This document shows, piece after piece, positions 43,498 to 52,833 of a stretch of DNA of 64,000 nucleotides; within the stretch, counting starts at the first letter, position 1, and every line of letters starts with the position of its first letter. The stretch is from positions 1 through 64,000 of the forward strand of contig RAYB01000011.1 in NCBI GenBank assembly GCA_003669055.1, in the 5' to 3' direction. This DNA comes from a bacterium 1XD21-70 (GTDB lineage Bacteria; Bacillota; Clostridia; Lachnospirales; Lachnospiraceae). The translations under genes were made by a program, and so were the position numbers. The notes below the pieces were generated by a model that searched no databases, was not told the origin of the DNA, and worked only from the letters and a program-made list of their open reading frames with translations.

Positions 43498-44508
43498 ATG
43501 GTGACGATCAAGGATGTTGCAAAAAAATGCGGCTTTTCCGTATGCACCGTATCCCGTGCCCTCTCCGGGAAAGGCTACTTAAAAGAAGAAACGCGTAAAA
43601 AGATCATGGAAGCCGTGGAGGAACTGAATTACCGCCCCAATACTTTAGCCGTCAACCTAAAGACCGGGCGCCGCCAGACCCTGGCGCTGATCCTGCCCTC
43701 CCTGACCAATATTTTTTATGCCAAATTGGAACAATACATGGAGTCCTTCGCTTCTTTAAAAGGTTACCTGCTCTATCTGTGCAATACCGAGTACAGCCTT
43801 GAAAAAGAAAAACAGGTAATCGATAACCTGGTCGGCATGGATATCGCCGGCGTCATCATTTTCACCACCAGCGGAGAACACGGGCACATCAAAAAACTCT
43901 CCAAATTCGGAATCCCCTATGTTTACATGAACCGTTGCTTTGAGGATGATATGGCACACTGCCTGCGGCTGGATAATAAAAAAGCCGCCTATGAGGCGGT
44001 CAATTATATGATACGTCTCGGGCACCAAAATATCGGCGGCATTTTCCAAAGCTTCGCCAACGGTACCCACAGGGAACGGTACGAAGGCATGATGGAGGCA
44101 CTCGACGCCCACGGGCTGGCCTGCCGCCCCGGCCATCTGCTGTTTGATGTCAATCCGGAGGACATGAGTTCCACCCCCAACCAGGTCCTTGCCCTGCTCC
44201 AGCAGCCGAACCGCCCGGGGGCAGTCTTCGCCTGCAACGATATGATGGCCTTTAACCTGTACCGGGCTGCCTACATCCTGGGGCTGCGCATACCGGATCA
44301 CCTGTCCGTGTTCGGCTTTGATGACTGCATCATGGCCAACTTTGTGACGCCGCCTCTGTCCACCGTCTCGGTTCCTGCCAAGCAGATGTCTTCCTTTGCC
44401 GTGGATTTCATCCATCACCATATCCAGACCGGCTCCACCAAGGAACTCCCGCTGCTGAATCCCTCCCTGGTAATCCGCAGTTCAGTAAAGAACCTGGCCA
44501 CATCCTGA
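43498..44508 (+). CDS. LacI-family regulator of the paired TRAP operons
   Basis: The protein is 336 aa. The HTH is MVTIKDVAKKCGFSVCTVSR, then ALSGKGYLKEETRKKI; the hinge helix region YRPNTLAVNLKTGRRQTLAL follows. The periplasmic-binding-type effector domain continues to the end (VFACNDMMAFNLYRAAYILG, HLSVFGFDDCIMANFVTPPL). It lies between the two TRAP operons, divergent from A and convergent with B. Identical TAAACGTTTA sites at both operons make it the probable common regulator. Ligand unknown. Confidence 0.93.
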   Translation: MVTIKDVAKKCGFSVCTVSRALSGKGYLKEETRKKIMEAVEELNYRPNTLAVNLKTGRRQTLALILPSLTNIFYAKLEQYMESFASLKGYLLYLCNTEYSLEKEKQVIDNLVGMDIAGVIIFTTSGEHGHIKKLSKFGIPYVYMNRCFEDDMAHCLRLDNKKAAYEAVNYMIRLGHQNIGGIFQSFANGTHRERYEGMMEALDAHGLACRPGHLLFDVNPEDMSSTPNQVLALLQQPNRPGAVFACNDMMAFNLYRAAYILGLRIPDHLSVFGFDDCIMANFVTPPLSTVSVPAKQMSSFAVDFIHHHIQTGSTKELPLLNPSLVIRSSVKNLATS

Positions 44509-44534
44509 TACCCTGTGCCTGCACAGGGCAAACA

Positions 44535-44596
44535 GCCTTAGGAAAAGGGAGCCAGAAAATCCCCCACAGGTTCTTCTGGCTCCCTTTCTCTAAGGC
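44535..44596. terminator. Convergent terminator between lacI and TRAP operon B
   Basis: Nested stems: outer GCCTTAG/CTAAGGC and inner AAGGGAGCCAGAA/TTCTGGCTCCCTT. It serves genes arriving from both sides. Confidence 0.75.
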
Positions 44597-44612
44597 CGAT
44601 ACTGCAAAACCC

Positions 44613-45902
44613 TTACGCCGCTACCCCATACACCAAATTCGGCAGCAGCAAAACCAGGTCCGGGAAGAAAATGCAGATCGCCAGCGTCGCAAAAATCGCG
44701 ATATAAAGCGGAACTGCATACCGGGTCGTCTCTTCCACGGAACAGTTCATAATATTTGAACACGTGTAGAGAGCCACTCCCACCGGCGGGGTCGAACACC
44801 CCATCGTCACCACTGTCATCATAATAATGCCAAAATGTACCGGGTCGATCCCATACTGGCTGATAACCGGGATCAAGATCGGTGTCACGATCAGCGTGAT
44901 CACCGTAGTTTCCATAAACATGCCGAACACCGTCAGCATGATAATGATCAGGAAGATCAGCACAAACTTATTGCTGGTAAAACCAATCAGCATGTTGGCC
45001 AATGTCTTTGGCAGCTGGTCAAACACCACCCCATAACTGAAAATCCCGGAAAATGCCAGGATCATGGTAATCACCGACAGATCCTTTACGCTGTCAATAA
45101 TGCACTTCTTAAAACTCTCCAGTGTCAGTTCCTTATAGATAAACGCCCCCACAACCAGCGCATAAAATACGGCAAAAGCCCCTGACTCTGATGGGGTCAT
45201 CACGCCGAACCGGATCAGGACAATCAGCAGTACCGGAAACAGCAATGCCCATATGCTCTCCGCACAGCACTTCACAATCTCACTCAGGGAAGACGGTTTT
45301 TCATGGTCCGGCTTATACCCTAGATGGCGTGCAGACCAGGATGTTGCCAGCATCATAAAGACACACATGATAATCCCCGGAAGGAACCCTGCCACGAACA
45401 GCCTTCCGATGGACACCTCACCCACCGTCCCATACAAAATCAGCCCCATGGACGGCGGAATCGTCGCCACGATCAGGCCTGTCAGGCAGTTCACTGCCGC
45501 CGCCCAGCCCGGCGCATACCCCCTCTTCGTCATCTCCGGGCCAAGGATACGGCATTCCATCGCCGCATCTGCCACTGCAGAGCCGGACACCCCGCCCATC
45601 AAGGTGGAAAGCACCACCGACACCTGGCCGATAGACCCGTACATGTGCCCGGTCAGCACATTTGCTAACTTAATCAGCCGGGTAGTAATCCCCGTATTGT
45701 TCATCAGGTTCCCGGCAAAAATAAACAGCGGAATTGCCAGCATGGTGAAGGACTGCGTCGTAGACAGAGATTTCTGTACCAGGATCGTCCATGGGATCTC
45801 CGGGCGCATCAGGAAAAACGCAAACCCGGACACCGCAATCGCAAACGCAACCGGCATGCCCAGAAATAAAAGAACCAGGAAAAACCCAATTGCACTTAAC
45901 AT
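44613..45902 (-). CDS. TRAP transporter large permease DctM (copy B)
   Basis: The protein is 429 aa, the same length as copy A and nearly identical to it. Differences cluster at AFMETTVIT-flanking segments and the C-terminus (ILLLPNL-type ending versus FLPNL). Same motifs: SGSAVADAAMECRILGPEMT and PPSMGLILYGTVGE. Directly abuts dctQ-B. The duplication with separate control suggests related but distinct substrates or dosage. Confidence 0.94.
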   Translation of the reverse strand: MLSAIGFFLVLLFLGMPVAFAIAVSGFAFFLMRPEIPWTILVQKSLSTTQSFTMLAIPLFIFAGNLMNNTGITTRLIKLANVLTGHMYGSIGQVSVVLSTLMGGVSGSAVADAAMECRILGPEMTKRGYAPGWAAAVNCLTGLIVATIPPSMGLILYGTVGEVSIGRLFVAGFLPGIIMCVFMMLATSWSARHLGYKPDHEKPSSLSEIVKCCAESIWALLFPVLLIVLIRFGVMTPSESGAFAVFYALVVGAFIYKELTLESFKKCIIDSVKDLSVITMILAFSGIFSYGVVFDQLPKTLANMLIGFTSNKFVLIFLIIIMLTVFGMFMETTVITLIVTPILIPVISQYGIDPVHFGIIMMTVVTMGCSTPPVGVALYTCSNIMNCSVEETTRYAVPLYIAIFATLAICIFFPDLVLLLPNLVYGVAA

Positions 45903-46385
45903 TTAATTCTCCCCCCATTCCTTTACCGGAGTCCGGATATCTTTGGCCAGCTTCCCGGTTATCGTGAAAAACAGCAGCAGCGCACCGACCGGCACGGCCA
46001 TGGTACACCATGCATAACTCAGTTTCAGAGTGTTGAAGGTACGGTTCCAGCTCTGGGATACCAGCAGGAAACCATACACAATCAAAATCAGCAAAAACAA
46101 AACCATCATCACATCAAAAACCACTGCCAGCACCTTCTGCGCCGCTGCCGGAAGCTTGTTAGCCAGCATATCGATCCGGATCAGGCTGCCGGCCCTGGCT
46201 ATGATATCAGAACCGATAAAAGTCAGCCAGCCGAAAGCCAGCAAAGAGACATCCTGCGCCCAGTTCACCGGCATTCCGATGGTTCGGGCAACCGCAGACA
46301 AAAAAACCAGCACAGATATTAAGACAAGCATCCCCCCGGCAAGGATTTCCTCTATCCTCAGCACCAGATCAGAGATCTTTTTCAT
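45903..46385 (-). CDS. TRAP transporter small permease DctQ (copy B)
   Basis: The protein is 160 aa with four membrane segments. LVLRIEEILAGGMLVLISVL and PVNWAQDVSLLAFGWLTFIG parallel copy A. GAGGTGATGGT precedes the ATG. It lies 30 bp after dctP-B and abuts dctM-B. Confidence 0.92.
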   Translation of the reverse strand: MKKISDLVLRIEEILAGGMLVLISVLVFLSAVARTIGMPVNWAQDVSLLAFGWLTFIGSDIIARAGSLIRIDMLANKLPAAAQKVLAVVFDVMMVLFLLILIVYGFLLVSQSWNRTFNTLKLSYAWCTMAVPVGALLLFFTITGKLAKDIRTPVKEWGEN

Positions 46386-46415
46386 ACCATCACCTCATTC
46401 CCAAAAATATTTCTG

Positions 46416-47471
46416 TCAATTGCTCTTGCCGATTTCTTTATATAGCTTTTCCCGAAGTTCCGAATACCCCAGTTTCTCATAGACCGGGTCTACCGCTGCT
46501 TTAAAAGGCTCCAAATCCGGCTCATTGATCTCCAGGCCGGCCTCAACCATCTTCTTTTCTGCCTCTTCCACTTCGCTCATGACATCCGCCGCCGTCTCCT
46601 TTCCGATCTCATTGGCAGTGTCCTCCAAAAGCTTCTGCAGATCCTCCGGCAGGCTCTCAAACCAGCCCTGGCCGCAGACCAGCCCCTGCATCAGCTGGAA
46701 ATGCCCGGTCTTTGACTGGTATTTGCAGACCTCATAGATCCGGGACGGATAGCTGGAAGTATTCTGTACCTCGCACCCCTCCAATGCCTTGGACTGGATC
46801 CCGTTATATACCTCGCCCCAGGACATGGAAATCGGTGTTGCCCCCATCGCCTGGATCGTCTCTGTACATACCTCCTGGCCAATCGTCCGGATCCGCAGCC
46901 CCTTCAAGTCTTCCGGGGACTGGATCGGCTTATTCGTCATGAACTGGCGCGGGCCGTCATAGAACGCAAATGATAAGATCTTGATTCCATGGTCCTTTGA
47001 CAACGTATCGCACCAGCCCTTAAACGTATCCGTCTGGGTCACCTTAAAGCACTCATCATAATCATCCGCAAAATATCCCATCATCAAAATGGAAAAATCC
47101 TTCTCGTACTGCCCCATACGGGAGGCATCCGTATTAACGGCCACATTCGCCCCCTGGATCGCCTGCTCCAGCACATCCTCATCGCTCCCTAGCTGCCCTG
47201 CCGGGAACACGGTCACCTTCAGCCTTCCGTCCGACCTGGCATTTAGTTCATCCGCCAGCTTCTGGTAATTCCTGGTAATCAGCGACTGCTCTGTCTGCGA
47301 GGTGGAGATCTTTAGTTCATACACCTTCCCGCCGTCTGCCGCAGCCCCATCTTCCGCTTTTGCCTCCGCAGTTTCCTGCTGCACATTTCCCATGCCCGGC
47401 ATATTGCTGCATGCACAGAGCATTACCGCAGCCCCTGCCAAAATACTTGCTAAAACCTGTCGCCTCTTCAT
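46416..47471 (-). CDS. TRAP solute-binding lipoprotein DctP (copy B)
   Basis: The protein is 351 aa. The lipobox MLCACSNMPG follows a signal peptide. Conserved segments: VYELKISTSQTEQSLITRNY, VFPAGQLGSDEDVLEQAIQG and LRIRTIGQEVCTETIQAMG. Most differences from copy A lie in the linker and C-terminal 60 residues, so the binding pocket is probably alike. First gene of operon B behind promoter 47562-47590. Confidence 0.94.
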   Translation of the reverse strand: MKRRQVLASILAGAAVMLCACSNMPGMGNVQQETAEAKAEDGAAADGGKVYELKISTSQTEQSLITRNYQKLADELNARSDGRLKVTVFPAGQLGSDEDVLEQAIQGANVAVNTDASRMGQYEKDFSILMMGYFADDYDECFKVTQTDTFKGWCDTLSKDHGIKILSFAFYDGPRQFMTNKPIQSPEDLKGLRIRTIGQEVCTETIQAMGATPISMSWGEVYNGIQSKALEGCEVQNTSSYPSRIYEVCKYQSKTGHFQLMQGLVCGQGWFESLPEDLQKLLEDTANEIGKETAADVMSEVEEAEKKMVEAGLEINEPDLEPFKAAVDPVYEKLGYSELREKLYKEIGKSN

Positions 47472-47561
47472 ACTTTTCCTCCTTTTGCAGTTAAATTGCC
47501 TTTATCTCTCCACTGCCTGCATTTGCAGCCAGTTTCCTGGCAAATCCCTTGCCATGAGCAA

Positions 47562-47590
47562 AATATAAACGTTTACACATCAAACGTCAA
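47562..47590 (-). promoter_or_regulatory. Promoter of TRAP operon B with embedded LacI-type operator
   Basis: Minus strand TTGACG, 17 bp, TATATT. The palindrome TAAACGTTTA (47566-47575) overlaps the spacer and -10, so repressor binding would block RNA polymerase. Confidence 0.75.
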
Positions 47591-47606
47591 CCCACTCCGG
47601 CAGGTC

Positions 47607-47623
47607 TTAGCGATTCCTTATCG
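47607..47623. promoter_or_regulatory. Second shared motif upstream of TRAP operon B
   Basis: TTAGCGATTCCTTATCG differs by two bases from the copy at operon A (43224-43240) and keeps CGAT-N5-ATCG. Here it lies upstream of the -35, while in operon A it lies downstream of the start. Confidence 0.5.
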
Positions 47624-47714
47624 TTTTGCAAACACCTTCTTAACACGGGCGCCCTGTCTTCTTAACACCCCGTTTATATCCCCCTCTGCATCCCCCCCGG
47701 ACGGCAAATTAATA

Positions 47715-47749
47715 CAGGGATCCATAGGTGCCGCACCTATGGATCCCTG
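47715..47749 (-). terminator. Hairpin terminator after manA
   Basis: A perfect 16-bp stem (CAGGGATCCATAGGTG) with a CCG loop, 16 bp after the manA stop. The T-run is weak. Confidence 0.65.
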
Positions 47750-47764
47750 CCTGTCTCCCTGTTC

Positions 47765-48892
47765 TTATCTCTCCATGTCCTCCCCCGGATAGACAAACAC
47801 CAATTCTGCCTCTTCCTCCGGGACAATCCGGCATGTTTCCACCGCCGCCGCAATTACAAAGCTGTCTCCCTGCCTAAGTTGGATCCCCTCGTATTTTTCC
47901 CCTTCCTGGCGGCCTTCCCCGCCATCCGGCCTCCCAAAACCCTCGATCCGGCAGCTTCCGCCGCACACGACCCCAAGGGTAAACTTCCCGTTATGGGGCA
48001 CCTCGGACTCTCCCCAGACCCTAAGCGACTCAACAAAAAAGCATGGCGTCAGCTTCTCCCCTACCAGGCGCCGGCGCTCGTATCCGGCTGTCTTCTCAAG
48101 CACCTGCGGGGTGATCCGGCATTTTTTGATAACCTCCTCTTTTGAATACTCCGTATAGTCAAACACGTCCAGGCAGAAGTCCAGATCTCTTCCCATATAC
48201 CGTGCTTCCTCCGGCACCACGACACCTTCCCGCTCAAATTCACAGCGAACCACCAGATCAGAAGGTTCCATAATCTCCAGCATCGTAATCCCCTCGCCGA
48301 TTGCATGCGGCATCCCACCCGGTATGTACCACACCTCCCCCGGCCGGACAGGGATTTTCTCAAAGCAGGCATCCATCCTGCCCATATCCTGAGCCTCCAC
48401 AATCTGCTTCCATTCCTCGCGGGACGGTGCATGCTGAAAGCCTAAGCGGATATAAGGGTCAATCCCCTCCCTCGCATTCAGGATATAATAGCACTCCAGC
48501 TTTCCATAGGGCTTTTCCATCACTTCATTGGCAAACTTCGTGGACGGATGCGCCTGGACATGCAAACGCATGGCAGAGTCCAGGATCTTCAAAAGAAAAC
48601 TAAGCTGCCAGGTGCCGTCCTTGCGGACACTCTCCCCCAAATAAAACCTCCGGTTCTTATCCACCAGGTCCCGCAGGCAAAACCTGCCCTCCTTTGTCTC
48701 CACCATTGCCAGGCCTTCGTTCTCTACCGGCTCCATTCCCAGGTTTACTGCTTCCACCATCGAGCCGATCCACTCCTCCGGCCGGTCATTGTCCCGGCAC
48801 ACCGCCTCCCCATGCAGCCGGTCAATCCCGGCGCCTCCCAGATAATTGCGGCGAACGCGGTTTTTCGGCAGTTTCATCAATCCTTCCTTCAT
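47765..48892 (-). CDS. manA: Class I mannose-6-phosphate isomerase
   Basis: The protein is 375 aa, a Zn cupin enzyme interconverting mannose-6-P and fructose-6-P. LLKILDSAMRLHVQAHPSTK holds the metal-binding QxHP motif; WYIPGGMPHAIGEGITMLEI is the second signature. ATG 48892 follows AAGGAG by 7 nt; an upstream ATG at 48916 lacks a ribosome site. It lies 34 bp after the solitary dctP, co-transcribed with the kinase/regulator pair, linking that sensing system to mannose or a mannose-like sugar. Confidence 0.92.
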   Translation of the reverse strand: MKEGLMKLPKNRVRRNYLGGAGIDRLHGEAVCRDNDRPEEWIGSMVEAVNLGMEPVENEGLAMVETKEGRFCLRDLVDKNRRFYLGESVRKDGTWQLSFLLKILDSAMRLHVQAHPSTKFANEVMEKPYGKLECYYILNAREGIDPYIRLGFQHAPSREEWKQIVEAQDMGRMDACFEKIPVRPGEVWYIPGGMPHAIGEGITMLEIMEPSDLVVRCEFEREGVVVPEEARYMGRDLDFCLDVFDYTEYSKEEVIKKCRITPQVLEKTAGYERRRLVGEKLTPCFFVESLRVWGESEVPHNGKFTLGVVCGGSCRIEGFGRPDGGEGRQEGEKYEGIQLRQGDSFVIAAAVETCRIVPEEEAELVFVYPGEDMER

Positions 48893-48925
48893 ATCTTTTC
48901 TCCTTCCCTCTTCCATAAAGTAATT

Positions 48926-49996
48926 TCAGCGCATCTTTTGGATCTCCTCAATCAAACCCAAAAATTTCGCCCCGTATTTCTGGTACACCGGCTCTACGGC
49001 AGCACTCCACGCCTCCGGATCTTCCAACTCCAGGATCTCCACCCCTGCTTCCTCAAGCGCCTGGTATGCCTGCCTGTCTGCCCGTTCGATCTCTTCCCGG
49101 TTGTACTCCTGTGTCAGGCGGGCCGCCTCTGCGATCACCTTCTGCTCCTCTTCGTTTAGCGTATTCCAGGTAATCTCGCTGACCAGGATCACCCCCGGCG
49201 CATAGGTATGGCTGTCTTTTACATAGTAGGGTGCCACCTCATAAAATTTATTATAAAAGTAGCTGACCGGGGGGTTCTCCGCACCGTCCACGCTCCCTGA
49301 CTGAAGCGCCGTATACAGTTCCACATAAGCAATCGGAACCGCCTTTGCCCCCAAGGCAGCCACCGTGTCTTCCATAAGCCCGGACAGCTGCATCCGGATT
49401 TTCAAATCTTTCATGTCTTCAATCCGCGTAACCGGTCTCTCCCTGGTGAAAAAATTGCGGGAGCCCTCATCCAGATAGGCAATCCCCTTCATTCCCTTTG
49501 CGCTCACCTCGATATCATCCAGGATTTCCTGACCCAATTCACTCTCGCACACCTTCCAGAAATGTTCCCGGTCCCGGAAGATATAAGGCAAAGCCAATGC
49601 CGAAACCATCGGGTTCCCACACTCCGCCAGAGACGCACAGTTGCCCCGGTACAGATCCAAAGAACCCATCTGCATGGCCCGGTAACATTGCTGGTCGTCT
49701 CCCATCTGGCCGGACGGGTATATCTCTACCACAATCCGCCCCTCACTGAGCCGTTCCACCTCATCCGCAAAGAACTTTGCGGAATCCGTCATAATATGCC
49801 CTTCCGGATTGACCTCCCCATAACAGAGCACCAAATCCGGCTCCGTATTCCTGCTTTCCGTTTTCGGCCCTCCGGCCACACTGCATCCTGGCAGGCATCC
49901 GCCCAGCAGCAAAACCAGAACCCCAGGGAAAAACACCTGCCGCAAAGCCCATGCCCGGCGCCTCCCCCATGACGCATTTCTTCCGCCCTTCCTCAT
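48926..49996 (-). CDS. Solitary DctP-type solute-binding lipoprotein
   Basis: The protein is 356 aa with signal peptide and lipobox (GGCLPGCSVAG). DctP motifs: SAKFFADEVERLSEGRIVVE, IYPSGQMGDDQQCYRAMQMG and LKIRMQLSGLMEDTVAALGA with the conserved Arg. There is no permease pair next to it. Start ATG overlaps the response regulator stop (ATGA). It may deliver solute to one of the DctQM pairs nearby or act as the sensory input of the kinase. Distinct from copies A and B in sequence. Confidence 0.9.
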   Translation of the reverse strand: MRKGGRNASWGRRRAWALRQVFFPGVLVLLLGGCLPGCSVAGGPKTESRNTEPDLVLCYGEVNPEGHIMTDSAKFFADEVERLSEGRIVVEIYPSGQMGDDQQCYRAMQMGSLDLYRGNCASLAECGNPMVSALALPYIFRDREHFWKVCESELGQEILDDIEVSAKGMKGIAYLDEGSRNFFTRERPVTRIEDMKDLKIRMQLSGLMEDTVAALGAKAVPIAYVELYTALQSGSVDGAENPPVSYFYNKFYEVAPYYVKDSHTYAPGVILVSEITWNTLNEEEQKVIAEAARLTQEYNREEIERADRQAYQALEEAGVEILELEDPEAWSAAVEPVYQKYGAKFLGLIEEIQKMR

Positions 49997-51216
49997 TGCT
50001 TCCAAACCTCAATCTCAGAAAAGTATTCCATATGATACTTCAAATTATCACCGTTGAAATTCAATTCACCCAGCTTTTCAAATAAGGCAGACGCCTGGGA
50101 AGTCTTGACCCTCACTCCCGGGTTCTGGTTCATCTCGCGCAGGACCGTCATCAGGCTGCGCCCGAAATTCAGCTTCACCGACACGTCCTGGTACATCAGG
50201 CGCTGTTCCAGTTCCTCAGCCAGCCTGATCAGGCTTTCATAACCAGCTTCCCGCTCCTGCCGCACCAGGCTTTGGCTGATCTTCTCCTCCAGGCTGCAGA
50301 TCCTGCGCATCCCTTCCGTCATTTCCACAAAAGCCGCCCGTATCTCTCCCGTAGAATACTCGCTGATATAAGAAGCTGCCTCCTCATAGGCACCTGCGAG
50401 CATTTCCGCACTGCTGCAGGTGCCGCTGACCCCACACGCAACCGGGATCTGGCTCTCCCCCGCCAGATAATCCCTCGCCCGGCGGATGCAGCCGGTCAGT
50501 TCCGTAAATGCATCCTCCTGCGCCGCATACAGGCAGATCGCCATCTGATCCATCCAGATACTGTTAATCGCCTTCACCTCTGCCATATGAAAATAATTTT
50601 TAAGCACCTCCTGGGAAAACGTCCCCATGGAGACCAGCGCCGGGCTGGAAATCAGCACCACCTTCATCCAGCCCTCACCGATCCCCCACAAGGCAAGCTG
50701 CTTTTTCAGTTCTTCTACCGGCTTCCTCCTGAAAAACAGGCTCCACAGCAGATCCTTTTCCAAATCCCGGTAAAAATCAAAAACCACTTTCTGGTCCGCA
50801 GGGTTTGAATACGACAAAAGCGCCAGCGAATCCTCCCTTTCCCGCGCCCTTGCAATCACTTTATCCAGCGTCTCTTGCAATTCCGAATCCAGATAAGGCT
50901 TGAGCAGGTAATCCGTCACCCCCAGCTTCAATGCCTGCTTCGCATAGGCAAAATCGCTGTGGGCAGAGATTACGATTATCTGGATATCGGGATATCTCTT
51001 GCGGATTTCCTCCGCCGCATCCAGCCCGTCCATCCGCGGCATCTTGATATCCAGGAGCACAATATGCGGCCTGCACCGCTCCAGGTTCTCTACCAGATCC
51101 ACGCCGTCCGCTGCCTTATAGACAACCTCAAGAAGGCTCGGATAACTCTCTTTAATGATTTTTTCTAAATATTCCCGTTCATATTGCTCGTCATCTGCCA
51201 ATATCAGCCGCAGCAT
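49993..51216 (-). CDS. YesN-like response regulator lacking the AraC output domain
   Basis: The protein is 407 aa. The receiver is intact: ADDEQYEREYLEKII, phospho-Asp in HIVLLDIKMPRMDGLD, VTDYLLKPYLDSELQ with Lys. A YesN-type middle region of about 250 residues follows. The usual C-terminal pair of AraC helix-turn-helices is absent; the protein ends EVWKQ and the stop overlaps dctP, so this is not a local frameshift. How it produces output is unclear. Partner kinase lies immediately upstream, 46 bp away. Confidence 0.88.
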   Translation of the reverse strand: MLRLILADDEQYEREYLEKIIKESYPSLLEVVYKAADGVDLVENLERCRPHIVLLDIKMPRMDGLDAAEEIRKRYPDIQIIVISAHSDFAYAKQALKLGVTDYLLKPYLDSELQETLDKVIARAREREDSLALLSYSNPADQKVVFDFYRDLEKDLLWSLFFRRKPVEELKKQLALWGIGEGWMKVVLISSPALVSMGTFSQEVLKNYFHMAEVKAINSIWMDQMAICLYAAQEDAFTELTGCIRRARDYLAGESQIPVACGVSGTCSSAEMLAGAYEEAASYISEYSTGEIRAAFVEMTEGMRRICSLEEKISQSLVRQEREAGYESLIRLAEELEQRLMYQDVSVKLNFGRSLMTVLREMNQNPGVRVKTSQASALFEKLGELNFNGDNLKYHMEYFSEIEVWKQ

Positions 51217-51262
51217 ATTCTCATCCTCCTGTTCACCCTGATTCCCAGCCTGCTCCCTTCTG

Positions 51263-52678
51263 TTATGCTTCCTCTTCCTTATAAAGCTTCAATGTGACCT
51301 TTGTGATCCCGTCTGCCCGCTCAATCTTAATCACATCCTCTTTCCGGTAAAAAAATTTCAGGCGTTCCATCACATTATTCAGCCCGATTGAAGTCCGCCC
51401 CTTATCTCCTGCCTGAGTTTTCCCTTCTGCCTCTTTCTTCCCCTCCCCGGACGGAAACCCCTCCCCGTTATCTGCCACCACCACTTCCATGTGATCCGGC
51501 TTTTCCGTAATCAAAATGTCTACCTTGCCCCCGCTGACCCGGTTCTTTAACCCATGCTGGATACTGTTCTCCACCAAAGGCTGTATCGTAAGGGGCGGTA
51601 TCATAAAGGTATCATCCAAAAAAGACTTCCTTACATCCAGGCAGAAACTGATCCTGCCTTTTAAGTGCAGCTTCTGGATATACAGGTATGCCTGCAGAAG
51701 TTCGATCTCATCATCCAGGGGGATCGCCGTTGTCTTGATCTCAATGCTGCTGCGGAGTATCTGCGAGATAGATTTCACCAATTGGATGGCAGTATCCCGT
51801 TCCCCCATCTGGACGCTGCGGATCACCAGGCTTAGGGTATTGAACAAAAAATGCGGGTTCATCTGCATCTGCAGTTCCCGGATCTTGGCCTCCGCTAAGC
51901 GTTCCTTCATCTGATAAGTCTCGTTGAGTTCCGTAATCATATTGCGGATCGTATGCTTCATCTGGTCGAACGTGCCGGAAACCTGGTTCAGTTCCTCAAA
52001 AGCCGTCTCTTCAATATCCTGCACCTCAAAGTTTTTGTTGGTGATCTCCCTGGCGGCATACGTAAGGCGGCTGATGGATTTGAGCATATTACGGCTCATG
52101 CGGTAGTTCACGGATAAGGTAAACAGGCATCCGGCAATCAGAACCAGGTTCATCAGGAAATTAACCATGTTCAGCTGCCGGCTGTAGTCCTCAAAGGCCT
52201 TGTTCAGGTACTCCAAATACCGGCTCATCAGCTGGTTTAAACACCGCTCAATCTCTAAATCCACCTCATCTAGGATGCCCATGTCCCCGGGGCTATACAG
52301 GCTGTCCGGCTGGATGTAGGAATATGCCAGTTCCTGGTGGTGCTCCACCACCTGGCAGACAATCCGGTGCATCATTTTGCACTGCCGGTCATGCTTCATC
52401 TTTTCCGCAAGTTCTAAAAGGCGGGCATTTAAACGGATGCAGCTCTCAGAATATTTTTCCAGCGCCGCATTTTCATGGCTCTTGCAATATAGCTTAAAAC
52501 TGATCTTGCGGTCATTATTCATCACAGACAGTTCGTTCACCTGCCGGTAATCCTGCAAAAGCCTATTGTACCTGCTGGACGAACCGGCATTTACCAAAAT
52601 ATTGGCCGTAATAAACACACAGGTAAATATGATCAGCACAAAATAGCTGCGGCGTATCTCATTCCGAATTGATTTCAT
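51263..52678 (-). CDS. YesM-type sensor histidine kinase
   Basis: The protein is 471 aa. TM1 is YFVLIIFTCVFITANILVNA, an extracellular helical sensor follows, TM2 is FLMNLVLIAGCLFTLSVNY, then HAMP-like, His-kinase (phospho-His in QMNPHFLFNTLS) and HATPase (VENSIQHGLKNR, VADNGEGFP). ATG 52678 has AGAGGG about 8 nt upstream; the longer reading from 52813 adds an implausible tail. First gene of the kinase-regulator-dctP-manA operon. Confidence 0.92.
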   Translation of the reverse strand: MKSIRNEIRRSYFVLIIFTCVFITANILVNAGSSSRYNRLLQDYRQVNELSVMNNDRKISFKLYCKSHENAALEKYSESCIRLNARLLELAEKMKHDRQCKMMHRIVCQVVEHHQELAYSYIQPDSLYSPGDMGILDEVDLEIERCLNQLMSRYLEYLNKAFEDYSRQLNMVNFLMNLVLIAGCLFTLSVNYRMSRNMLKSISRLTYAAREITNKNFEVQDIEETAFEELNQVSGTFDQMKHTIRNMITELNETYQMKERLAEAKIRELQMQMNPHFLFNTLSLVIRSVQMGERDTAIQLVKSISQILRSSIEIKTTAIPLDDEIELLQAYLYIQKLHLKGRISFCLDVRKSFLDDTFMIPPLTIQPLVENSIQHGLKNRVSGGKVDILITEKPDHMEVVVADNGEGFPSGEGKKEAEGKTQAGDKGRTSIGLNNVMERLKFFYRKEDVIKIERADGITKVTLKLYKEEEA

Positions 52679-52786
52679 ACCTAATTCCCTCTCCTGGAGG
52701 CACCCTATTTTGGGCAAAACTAATACTAATAATACACTATTTCCGAGAATTTTTAAAGCATATTGTTGCACGTTTCCACAAATTAT

Positions 52787-52826
52787 CCCAAAACAAAAAC
52801 CGCTTACCCTCAACAGATAAGCGGTT
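52787..52826 (-). terminator. Terminator of the chemoreceptor/FMN-lipoprotein pair
   Basis: AACCGCTTA/TAAGCGGTT stem, 11-nt loop, then TTTGTTTT on the minus strand. It lies 8 bp after the FMN-binding gene stop. Confidence 0.85.
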
Positions 52827-52833
52827 GCAGTTT

